From the NCBI GenBank assembly GCA_027924645.1, contig BSBN01000187.1, positions 19,796,001 to 19,860,000 on the forward strand: a stretch of 64,000 nt of DNA, written 5' to 3'. The DNA is from Cunninghamia lanceolata (taxonomy: Eukaryota; Streptophyta; Pinopsida; Cupressales; Cupressaceae). The notes under the pieces are model-generated. The model was not told the DNA's origin, did not search any database, and saw nothing but the letters and a program-made list of their open reading frames with translations. A program made the position numbers and the translations under genes. The number at the start of each line of letters is the position of its first letter. Position 1 is the stretch's first letter. Of the stretch, positions 10,748-22,500 are shown piece by piece.

Positions 10748-13700
10748 AGGCGGACCTAATTTTGTGGGATCCTATGACAGTTTTATGACATGTGCTTATG
10801 ACACTTAAGATCTAGAAATAGAGGTAGTTACTTTGGAATCTTGACCAACTTTATGATAGGCAATTACACTTGTCATATATCATTAAAATTTGGCAAGTGG
10901 AGTTATGGGAATCTAGGCAGCCAAGTTGGGTGATCAAATTGGTAGTTAGAAGTGCATAAATCACTTACTAAAAATAACCAAAATGAGGAATCTTGAATAG
11001 TGGCATTGGAAATTGGGGTCTAGTTTGGGTGCCATACCACTAGAGGTTTCTTGGACATTGTTTTGTAAACCATTTATGGTTACTAAGTTGCCTATTGCCT
11101 ATAAATTAGGTGTTGGAGTTATAGTTTTGTATGTATGAATTTGCAAGTACTAAAATGCTACCAAAGTCACTCCAAGTTTATATGCAGGTAAAACTCCTAT
11201 AAAAGATTTCTCTGCAAGTGTGTTGTAATCTCTTGTTGGATTTGAATAATGCATTGAGTTTCTATGGAGTGTGGGGTTTTTCTCCTGAAAGGGTTTTCCA
11301 CACATAATACTAGTGTTATGTGTTGTATTGATTTATGCTTATTATATGTGTTTCTACATTTCTGTAATAGTTTTAGATTTGATTTTAAAGTTTTATGTAC
11401 ACTACTCCTCTCAAGATTAGTGTAGGAAGCCATTTTTTCTATCTTTGCTTCCTTATGCACATAACCTTGTCCTCTAGTTTAAAATTCAAAAACTATCATT
11501 TCCAAGGTTGATGATCCTCAAATATGGTTGTTATCATCAATTTATGTGTCAAAAGTTTCAAATTATGTCTCTAGGGTTGTGTATTTAAGGACATCATCCT
11601 AGGTCATTTTAATGATCACATAGATTGAATATCAATAGAAAACATCTACACTTAATATTTTGTATTAGTCTTAGCCACAACTCATTGTCAAATTACTCAT
11701 TCATAGCCTACTTAGCAATGAACTTCCATTATTCACTTTTTTTCTTTATTTCAATCTTGTTAAATCAATCTCAGGCTTGATTGTCACTAGGGAAGTTGTA
11801 TGCTCTTCTTTCTATACATAAAATGACCACAAAGGTGTTTATCAACACCATGATTTCTTAGAAGTCGACACATACATTGGAAAATAGGTTTCAATGATAC
11901 CAATGTTCAAATTTATAGCAGACTAAAGTTCACATGCAAACTCATCCCTAGAATAGACTACATGCATGTCTTAGTCCTAGGCCCCATAGTTCTCATATTA
12001 TCTTTGCCTTAGGTTGTTGATCATTGATTCAATATTAATTTCTAATTTCCAAATCTTTGTAACATCTCAAGAAGTCAAAGCTATCAACATCAACATCATG
12101 GTGAATTCTAGATAAGCACTTTATCTCTTCTCAATCATTTCAATTATTTTGTCTTATAATACTTAGATCTATGTTTACAATAAACATTCTCAAATCCTTT
12201 TAAGAATATAGGGTTTAATCCAATTAAGACTTTACCCCTCTTAGATTTCTTGTATGTAGGGCATGTTTTATTTTCCTATGAGAAAAATATCATTAAAGAA
12301 GTGACTATTCACAAAATTTGTCATTGTAAAAATAAATTAAAATATATTCAAGCTTGATCTTATTAAAAATAAAAATCTAATTTCAATTCATCATGGAAGC
12401 TCCAACTACATTAGAAAAAAAAATTAATTAAGGGCTTGATGATGATAATAAAAATGCATAAAGACATTTGGGTTCTAATATGGTCCCTTTATCTTATTAT
12501 TACCAAAATAAATGAGGTAAAATGTCATTACTTTAATGATTATTTATCGAAGTCATTTTGAGATAAGTAGAAAAAACACATGGATCAAATCCCACAATTT
12601 TTTTTAAATAAAAAGTGTTTTAAACCAAATTAATGTGTCGGATTCCCTGCGCGCCCACCCCCACCCCTCAAAAGGTAATAATTGGTTTTGAATTCAAACT
12701 TTTGAAATGACAATCTAATGTAATGATTGGTTTTGAATACTTACTTAAACAATATTTATAATCTTTGACTCTTTTTAACTAAAAATGTCTTCACAATTCT
12801 CAAACTTTTTGCAATTAAAATGTTTAAAATAAATAATAATAATTAAACAAAATCTAAAGTAAAACAATATTGAAAAAGGTATTTTTTACCATCTAATTAA
12901 ATAACTATAATTAAGTGATGATAATGTTTATTTCATTTGAATCTTGATTGGTTTTGACTCCAATCAAATTTAATATGGATATCTTCCCTTTCTAACCTAG
13001 GTCAATTCCATGGGTGCAAATATGTGCCTTATTTAGATCCACTATTTTGATTTGACCCTCAAACTTTTAAATTTAAATTATAAATTGGGCCTAATATGAC
13101 TCCCTTCATATTGGTCATTACTTATCATCTTGAGTGTGAAATGTGTGATATGCACGCTAGGATGTTGTATAAAATGATAAACCTTGATTCACTTTTAGAC
13201 ATCACCTAGAAGCCATCTGATATCTAAGAATCCATTAACATCAGTTATGGATAGGAAATAGAGAACCTACTTAGTTTATTGAGGTAAATTATTTTTAATT
13301 ATCTTTCCTAGAATTTCACTAGTAATCTAATGTAAAAGAGTTTATTTAAAATAAAATAAACATAAATAACTACTCTACCAAATAAATTTTGAGTTATTTG
13401 TCCTTACTTAGAATACTAAGGTGTCCTATTTAAATTAGATTCCCAATCTAAATAGAACTGGTTGGAAAATGAAAACAACACAAGAACTAGTTTTTAGTTT
13501 AATTGATGTGATAAAATTTAGTGGCAATTAAATGCATTGATGAAATAGAGTGGTGAAGGAACCTAGATGGACATACTATATGAGAATATTTGTAAGATAT
13601 CTAAAAGAATTCATATTTTTGTTAGGAGTAGGAATAGATTTTGGTGATCGGACTCAAGCACACTTGCATGATTTCAATGTGACAACACTTGTGTCTTAGA

Positions 13701-15762
13701 CATTGAAAATTAAAAAAAGAAGACAACAATACATGTGACATCAAACAAAAAATTGCTAAAATTTAGGGTTAATGATGAATGGAACTAGTATACTAATCTC
13801 TTTGTGAAAGAATGATAAAACTAGGGAATTAAGACAAATGAAGAGTTAATCACTGGGTTTTCAAAATAGAGATTCTTATTGAAGTGCAAAATCTTGCAAG
13901 TTAAAAATTTGTTAAGATTGCTTGGAAGCTTACCAAGCCAGTCAAACCAATAATTTAGCCTTTTGGTTGATTGACACTCAATAGTAAAAGGTGTGCATGC
14001 TTAGAAATGTGACTATGATTAATAAACAAAATATGTGTGAATAATGCTAAATGCTTGTGAAATCAAAGGAGGTGGATAACCCAAATGTAGTGCCAAATGT
14101 GAACAAGATTTTATGTTAAGTGTAATAAAATAGAAGAATGTGAAGTGGAATGAAAAGAATAGGATAACTTGAGTCAAGAAAGGACTACAAAGGAAACTCT
14201 TCAATATATTTTAAAAAAGAAAAGCAAGTCTTGACAAGAGAAATCCTCTTCGAATCAAACTTGACTCGAGAGGATATAAATCCTTGGGTATAGAAGGAGA
14301 GAAAAGGGGCCAAATGAAGGAGCTCAAGAGAGGAGCTTGAACTCCACTTTTTTCTCTCAAGAAAATAAAGAAGAAAGAGAAGGAGGAGGAGGAGGATGAG
14401 GCAATGGATATATGAAGGAAAGGATTCTTCAATGGATCTTGATGAAAACTTACAAAATGATTAGATTGGGAACAACAAAATCAAAAATAAAAACTAGGAA
14501 AAGCTTTTACCATTGAAAATTGAAATGAGTTCTCTTGAGAATGAGAATTTCTTGCCACTATGAAGAATGTTTGTGCTTGTCCTCTCCAATGGTGTGAAGA
14601 ACCAACAATAAGAAATAAAATCTCTACAACCTCTTGTAGAGTGTGGAGCCAAGGTCTTGGGCATTGTGGAATATGGTGTGTGTAGAAGATTACCAACAAA
14701 AGAGCATGAGAGAGCTTTGAGGAGTAATAGTGAGATAGTGTGCTTAGAAACTAATTTTGAAAACTTAGTGTGTAGAAAAATAATGATAGTTGGAACCATT
14801 TGAGAAAACTTAGTTTTTTAAAGAGGGAGAGGGAAGGAAATTTGAAAAGGAAGAAAAAATATTGGAGAAGGTTTGGTGCCAACATAAGAACCAATGGAAA
14901 ATACATTGACAAGTTGTGGCATTAATTCCCATTGAATGAATCATTTGGGAGTTGTCAAAATATGCTATTACAACTCTTTTTGATCTTTTTTTGTCTTTTT
15001 ATGGCCATAGGGAAAAAGTTTTGACGTTAGCATGGTGACACCAAAGTCCAAGAGCTAGTTTTTGAGAATGTGACTAAAATGTGAGAAAATGAAGAGAGGT
15101 GTTTAAAAGAGCTTATGATTTGACATCACCAGGTTTGACATAGTTTGGCACTTTTGGATTGGGTATAAGGCTAATGTAATTAGTTAAGTGTGACCTAGGA
15201 TATACTATGAGAGTGGTCACTAAAATGAGTGCAACTTATATTGTGGAAGTTGTAGACAATATGCAATTTTTGACACTACACTAGCATCACATCATAATTA
15301 CATCAAAATCTAGGACATACTAGGCATATTGCATGATTGCTTGGGGTGTTTTTAATCATTGTTTCAAACTATTAAATCAACTCCAAGGGTTTGACTAAGG
15401 CATTATGAGGGGAGCAAGTTGCCTCCCATGCCTATCACAACAAACTCTATTGGTGTTTATTAGCACTGCCATGTTTAGATACCTAAGGTGAATAGAATTA
15501 TGAGATAATATGATTGCATGTTCATTTCCATAGAAAGTTGTGGGGTTAGACACATAGTTGTAGAATCGAACTAGAGCAAAATATAGTTAGTTTACATTAT
15601 ATAGAGTTGTCTAACACAATGATAATTTTTAGATGCATGGACAAATCATAGAATAACATTGTCACAAGAATATTCTACATCAAATCCTAGAGATAAGTAC
15701 CCCAACCCCCTTTGTTAATTTCCATACTTATTTATGAAAAAGTTTCAGTGATTATTTTTGTC
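10748..15762. other. AT-rich non-coding region, old dispersed repeat
   Basis: No ORF above about 100 codons and no protein motif. GA-rich microsatellite-like DNA lies at 14340-14410 (gaggaggaggagga). Two stretches, about 13010-13210 and 15340-15530, look like diverged relatives of 36400-36850: both pairs share phrases such as TTTGACTAAGGCAT and GCACTNCCATNTTTAGATA. This suggests an old dispersed repeat of unknown class. Confidence 0.5.
11190..11310 (+). mobile_element. Copia-type LTR fragment with conserved stem-loop
   Basis: A TATA-like CTATAAAAG at about 11197 is followed at 11269-11303 by GTGTGG, a T-rich stretch, a C/G-rich core and CCACAC, which can fold. The same arrangement sits in both LTRs of the minus-strand copia element (28341-28375 and 33360-33394). 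This is therefore probably an LTR remnant on the plus strand. No adjacent primer-binding site was found, so it is solo or truncated. Confidence 0.5.
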
Positions 15763-15772
15763 TCAACTCTAA

Positions 15773-16374
15773 TTGAAGAAAGTTTTTTGGTTAATGGTTT
15801 CACTTAGGTCATAACAAGGGATTTCATCTTTGGTTTTCAAAGGAACTTGAATACGGTATTGGTAGGTATATCTATATACTTTGTAAATTATTTGTTAAGT
15901 TACTTTTATAGAGCAAACTCTTCTCTTATTGTTCAATTTTGTTTTGTAGTTGTCAAGTGTTGCTTTACTTAGTGGTTCATTGGCTTTCTACTATGCATGG
16001 CTTTATGTATTAGGTTAAAAGGTGTCTTTACATTATTGTAAGGAAATAAAACTAGCCTACATAGAATATTAGCATCAATTAAAGTAAATGTGCAATAATA
16101 AACAAATAGACACCTAAGTCTACTTGTTTATTATTGCACATGTAAAGACTCCTTTTAACCTAACACATAAAGCCATACATAGTAGAAAGCCAATGAACCA
16201 CTACCTAAGTAAAGTAACACTTTGACAAAATTGAACAGTAAGATAATAGTTTGTTCTATAAAAAATAAGTTAACAAATAATTTAATAAATTAACAAATAA
16301 GTTCTTTAAAAACCAAAGATGAAATCCCTTGTAATGACATAAGTGAAACCATTAACCAATAAAACTGTCTTCAA
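15773..16374. repeat. Long imperfect inverted repeat (fold-back hairpin)
   Basis: The left arm 15773-16032 is the reverse complement of 16141-16374 over most of its length, with small indels. The centre is an almost perfect 22-bp stem, 16089-16110 against 16119-16140, with an 8-nt loop. The left arm carries a 56-bp insertion (16033-16088) relative to the right arm. Sequence beyond the arms diverges. No transposase or terminal motif is visible. Possible explanations are a fold-back or MITE-type element, an inverted duplication, or a hairpin-RNA locus. Confidence 0.9.
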
Positions 16375-16380
16375 TAAAAA

Positions 16381-17331
16381 AAGACCAAAAATACTTATTC
16401 ATTCTTCCATCTTGGAAGTGTCATTTGAATAGCATCCTATATAACAAATGCATATTATTATTTTTTTTTCCTGATATAATTAAACTAAATAAATAAAAAA
16501 ATCTGAAGATTCGTAGAGTAAAACCGAATCAACGCGGAATTGCCCGCCATACACGGTTTTCTTTTAATGGGGTGACTTTGAATAGCCCCGAAAGCAAATA
16601 TAACATTATATTATTGGGGATGCGTAGGTGCTACCTAATATATCTCACAACTACCAAGTTATAATATTATCCCCATTTTTATGTTATTTATGGTTATGTT
16701 CAACTAAACCTTATCATAATTCTCTCTTAACTTAAGTTCGGTCTTTACTCAATTTTTTAAAGCGAACTTTATTTGGACTCTTTCATATCTTGCCACATGT
16801 TTGAATCTGATAGGTAGGTACAAGTACTTTTTAGTTATATTATCTTGTGCCGGGTTTGGTAAACAATTTTTATTAAACATGAAGATAAATTGAAAATATT
16901 TATTATTGTAATGGTGAAATTAGTACATTCATGTCAATTCTTATTTAGTTTTGGGTTTATTATTAGTTCCTCCCTACCTTATGCATCTATGTAATGCAAT
17001 TTGTTTTGCCCATTTGACCAATCAACATTGAGTATTAAATTCATTTGGCAAAATCCCTAAAATTGAAACTTAATTTTTTTATTTAGTGATTTAATAAATG
17101 TAATTTTCCTATTGTGCTATTGGTCAATTGGGTAAACAATAATGTGAAAAATAATTTTTTTTATTTTTAGTTATATTAAAATTCAGTTGATCAATGAGTA
17201 TTGAGTATTAAACTCATTTGACAAGATCACTATAGTTGAAGCACTATGTGATTATTATTTGGTACATATCTAAGTACCAAGTTGACACTGTCTAATGGTA
17301 ATTATGATATATGTACTGTAGATATAATCGA
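16381..17331. other. AT-rich stretch without gene; 171-bp diverged duplication
   Basis: No coding motif. A segment around GAGTATTAAATTCATTTGGCA at about 17017-17070 recurs in diverged form at about 17188-17240 (ATTGAGTATTAAACTCATTTG), about 171 bp downstream. It could be 5' flanking DNA of the aspartic protease pseudogene. Confidence 0.45.
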
Positions 17332-17427
17332 GCATAGTGCACCACCGTATAATGCCTCCTAGCAAAGGTTGTAGAGCTTCAACACAGCGCGCACAGCAAA
17401 GAGCAAGGCAACAGATTTGGAAGCGGG
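17332..17427 (+). pseudogene. Aspartic protease (nepenthesin-like) pseudogene, 5' fragment
   Basis: The last codons before the chromovirus insertion read in frame into the protease coding sequence that resumes at 34589: SKATDLEAG here, then VNKDKGEFVMKLAIG there. An in-frame TAG lies about 20 codons upstream. By its position it would be the propeptide-to-mature junction of an A1 protease of the nepenthesin/CND41 group. The signal peptide and true start are not identifiable. The break coincides exactly with the 5-bp target site gcggg. Confidence 0.7.
17423..17427. repeat. Left target-site duplication of the chromovirus
   Basis: GCGGG directly precedes the 5' LTR and recurs at 34584-34588 directly after the 3' LTR. 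It fixes the element borders and shows a single integration event. Confidence 0.93.
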
Positions 17428-19499
17428 TGTCATGTCCCCACTTTTCGAATGATCACATGTAGTATTGATGTTTAGCCTATTCACCATTCCCGTAGGCTAA
17501 AAGATTTGGTAAGGGAATGATATTGATTTTAGCTAGGTATTTTTCAGTATATTTTTATATTAGCCAAAATTATTTGAGCTTCATCATGTGGAGATTGCAA
17601 TTTGTATTGTATTTTCACATATTCAGGGGGTAGGACCTATAATTTGGAGCCAATGTGGTATGGCATTTTATGAGGCCAAGTGATGGAGGAGAAAATGAAA
17701 TCTTTAGTTACATTTTCTCTATTATATTTTTATGGATATCTCTATTTTAGCATGTGGCTAATGAAGTGTGAAGATATGGCTCCAGGGGAGACCTATTTGT
17801 GTAGTGCAATTGCTGAGTTGAAATTATAGGTCCAAGCTTATGCAAAATGTGTTCAAATGCTTTCCAATAGCCATCCTAAGAGGATCGACCAACTATATGA
17901 GGTGGCACGCATGGTTTAGTGGTTCTATTTGCTTCAAACAACCATTTCGCTCAATGCTATGAAAAACATTTAATAATTAATGGTGTGGAAATTCAATGCC
18001 AAACGCTCAACACAAAGGTAATTTAATATTGTTTGAAGATTTTAAATGAAGCATTGCTGGCCGCCGATCAGGTATGGAGTATTTTAAATGAGTAACAACC
18101 ATCATATGGGCTGCTCATGAGGAAATTAAATGCAATTTATTCTTTTTTCAATGCTTGATGAGGATCGATTCTTATGGGAGGTGTTTTCAAATGACAAAAC
18201 ATGGATTTTAAATGATTGTTCTAGCCATCCAAGCAAAGAAGAAGAAGATTTTAAATGATTGATATGAAGTTGATATACTTTCATTTAAAATAATTAAAGA
18301 TTGTTTTAAATGATTGTATTTGTGATGAAATTCATTTACTTTTGTTCAAACTCTTTGATCATCATTGGTGGAATCCAAAATTCATTTCAAAATACCAAAG
18401 AAGAGGAGCGCTCAGCCATGAGGAGTATATATTGAGGATTCCATTCTCAATTGGAGGCTAATGATCAATCTGGTATGTTTTCTAATTCATAGTATTACTG
18501 GAAATTTATGTTTTTTAGTGATTTCATACAAGGAGATGACCCCTTGTGATATGGAGATGTCCCCATATCTAATTTAGAGGTGATATCACTTAGATATTCA
18601 CCATTAGAGTTTCATTTTGTAGGTTTTGTGGAGTGTTTGAAGAAAAGATTGCATATTTGAAACCCTTGGTATCATTGGAGAGTTTAACCAAGGTAGTCAA
18701 TTTGATTTTAGGAGTGATTTTTGTGATTATTGGCATATTTGCATTCACTAGGTTTATGACAGCTAGCTGGAATATTCATCTACAAGGTTTTATGATCTGA
18801 TTTAATGAAGTCTAAAGCATATATGCAATCATTGATGATACTACAAGCCAATCGGGTCATCTAGAGACCCATCGCTTGCTTGAGGAAGTATTGATTTGAA
18901 GTATTTGTGAAATTTGGGTGAAGGGTAGCAAGGTATAGGTTTGTTATAGTCTGATACAGAGTTGGAAAAAGTGCATTTTGATGTCATTTGTCAATTAGAA
19001 TCCATTGGAGAGCTTCCTTGACCTACCTCTCCCTTCTATCAACCCTACCGATTGAAGTTTTGAAGCTATTTTGATGCAAATTCATGTCAAGATGCTGGCT
19101 GGGTTTAAATCAGTGACTTGATCATATATAACAACAGTTAGAAGTATAAGTTCAGACTTATTTGAGGCTACATTTCATTCATATTGAAGCTACAAACATT
19201 AATATGCCCATTTGGCTTTGATAATCGAGGGTATTGTCATATCTTTGATGCACTTTTTGTATATAGAATAAAGTCTGATGTAAATCAGTCATGGACTGAT
19301 ATCATTTCCAGTCAATTAAACATTTGCAAGTACCTCAATTGATGACTACAATTAGTATGGTGTTAATGATTTAATGATTCATATGTCTTGTTGATCTTAT
19401 GTGGTGTTCTTTTGCTAATAGTTGCAAGAAATCTTATGAAAATAATTGAATCAACAAAGCAAAAAAAAATTTCAGTCAATGTAAATAGGGTACTTTACA
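17428..19499 (+). repeat. 5' LTR of the chromovirus (2072 bp)
   Basis: It starts TGTCATGTCCCC and ends TTTACA just before the primer-binding site. The same sequence recurs in three pieces as the 3' LTR, whose summed length (about 2063 bp) agrees. Differences are scattered substitutions and small indels, so the insertion is not recent. Confidence 0.95.
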
Positions 19500-19500
19500 G

Positions 19501-19512
19501 TGGTATCAAATT
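19501..19512 (+). promoter_or_regulatory. Primer-binding site of the chromovirus
   Basis: TGGTATCAAATT follows the LTR end after one base. The first eight bases match the initiator-Met tRNA type (TGGTATCAGAGC); the rest has diverged. Confidence 0.75.
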
Positions 19513-19536
19513 CAAGATTCTACCAGCCTTTGGGTT

Positions 19537-22500
19537 ATGCATCCAAGAGAAGTTGGACCACACAGGTATTATACAAGAAGGACAGCTAGACAAGCCCAAC
19601 AAGGAGTTGTTAATCTAGCTACTCAACCACTCATGGCCGAAGGAGGTGGTAATAGTGGTAATGAAAGTCCTACAAGGGAACAAGGTCAGCCAAATGTTGA
19701 CGACTTCTTGACTACTTTTTCTCAACAACAACAAGAGTTTATGCATCAAATGCTTTATCAATTTCAAAATAGTTTGGACACTTTTGTTGATAGGGCAAGA
19801 GATACACGTTCTAGGAGATCAAGAAATGTAAGTAGTGGGAGAACTAGCATTGCAGGTAGAGTAGATTCAGACACAGGTAGGGATACAAGGAGATATACAC
19901 ATAGAGATCCAGCTTCTACTCCTATAGGTAGAGCAACCACAACAGTTGATGATAGACCACTTCGTCCAAGATTTGAGCTAGTGATTGAGGAAACATCTTC
20001 AGAGGATGAGGAGGCAAATGCTAATCTCATGGATGATATTATGGTTGCGCATGATGAATATTGTATACTCCCACTTGATGTTAGGTGAGACCTAAACTTC
20101 AATCAATTCATGTTCCAAAGGATTGAAAAGAAAAAGAAGAAAAAGGAGCAAAAACCTAAAAAGAAGGAATCTAAGGAGTACAAAGAGGCATTGAATAAAG
20201 TTCCTTTACCTAATTTTGATGGTAGTAGTAAGATAAGTGCTAGAGCATGGATTCATGAGCTTGATACCTTTCTTACACTCAAACCCTTAAGTGAAGAAAA
20301 GGCCATACATTTTGCTACTATGCATTTGGAGGGTTTGGCATACGATTGGTAGCATCATGGACTTGTGTCACAATGACATGATATGGTTACTTCATATGAT
20401 GAGTTCACTCGAAGGCTCATTAACAGGTTTGACAGGAAGGATATAGAGGTCTACTATAGAGAATTGGCACAATTGAAATAGGTTGGCAAAGTAGACTCTT
20501 ATATCAATGAGTTTCAAAAGATTGCAGTTATGGTTCCTGAGATGCTGGAAAGGAGAGACACTATGTTGTTTGTTGAGGGTTTGAATCATAGAATGAGAGG
20601 ATTGATGAAGGTTCATAAGCCTAAGACATTGGATGAGGCTATAGAGCTTGCTTTAGATCTTGACACTTACCCTACATCATTCCAAGGCTAAAAGAGAAAC
20701 TTTGGTAAGGGTTCAAGTTCTAATCAAAAGAAGACATTTCAACGAATCAAACCTAGTCCTACTTCGATGGAGCGTGATGAATTAAAGAGAAAGAAGTTGT
20801 GTTTTGATTGCAAACAACCATGGGAACCAGGACACAGGTGTAAAGGCAAAGGCAAGGCATATCTTTTAGAGGTTCTTTCTGATGATGATGATGAGAGTGA
20901 GATACATGAGGATACCGATGCAACATATGAGGATGACCAACCTACTTTAGAGCTTGAGACAGATGACATCGGCAATTCAGTGACTATTGCTACTATTTCA
21001 GGAGTTCTGCGGTTTCATGCATTCAAGATTAAGGGAATTCTTAATGGGCAGCGAGTCACATGTTTGGTGGATAGTGGAGGTACTCATAATTTCATTGATG
21101 AGGGTTTAGTAATGAAGCGTGGTCTACAATTAGAGGATTTTGAGGGTTTCACAGTTTTAGTGGCTGATGGTTTTACTATGAGTTGTCAAAAGAGGGTACC
21201 ACAACTCAGCATTCAGATGGGAGATTACACTTTGACAGATGATTTCTACATGCTTGGTCTATTAGGGATTGATATTGTTTTGGGAATGCAATGGTTGCAT
21301 TCTATTGGCAGGTATATCCAAGACTTGAATAAGATGCAGATTGAGTTCATCCATCATGGGAAGAAGATAATATTGAAAGCTTTATCAGATGGGTCACCTA
21401 GCGTTGTTTCAGCTAAGCGTATGGAGACACTTTTTCGTCATGATGAGATAGATTGGGTAGCTCAAGTTAACATTTCTTCCAAATCTTCTTCGGAGGGTGA
21501 GTATCATGTGGATATCCAATCTGTATTAGATAAGCATGCTAAGGTGTTTGGAGATATTCCACTAGGGAGGCCACCTGATTGTGGATTTGAGCATGTGATA
21601 GAGTTGGAGGATGGGACAAAGGCCATCAACATTGCACCATATCAACATCCCAGGCACTTCAAGGTTGAGATAGAGAAAACTATTAAGGAGTTGATTGATA
21701 TGGGACACATTTGACCTTCATCTAGTCCATTTGCTTCTTTGATGGTGTTGGTGAAGAAGAAAGATGGAACTATGCAGATGTGTATTGATTATAGGGCATT
21801 GAACAAGAAGACAATCAAGAATAGGTACCCAATACTCAGGATCGATGAATTGTTGGATGAATTACACGGGGTCGTGTACTTCTCCAAGATTGATCTTTGT
21901 TCAAGCTACCATCAGTTTCATGTTCGTGAGGAGGACATTCCAAAGACATCATTCAGATGCCACTACGGACATTATGAGTTTTTAGTGATGCCCTTTGGTC
22001 TTACTAATGCACCTACTACATTTCAGTCTTGTATGAATCATGTTTTCAATAAGCAGTTGTGTAAGTTCTTGCTAGTGCTCTTTGATGATATTTTGATATA
22101 TAGTAAGACATGGGATGAACATCTTCGACATCTTGATGAGGAATTAGGAGTCATGGAGACACAATCATTGTATGCCAAGGCTTCTAAGTGTGATTTTGGG
22201 ATGGAGGAGATTCTTTATCTAGGGCATATGATTAGTGCTAATGGAGTTAGAGTACAGGAGGAGAAGATCAAAGTGATACAGGAATGGCCTACACCAAGGA
22301 ACCTTATTGAGTTGAGAGGATTCTTGGGTCTTTGTAGCTATTATAGGAGATTTGTTAGAGGATTTTCACAGTTGGCATCACCATTGATAGATCTCATTAA
22401 GAAGGGGGCATTCATTTGGTTTGACAGTGCACAAGTAGCTTTTGATCAACTCAAGGAGGTGATGAGTACTACTCCAGTATTAGCACTACCAGATTTTACA

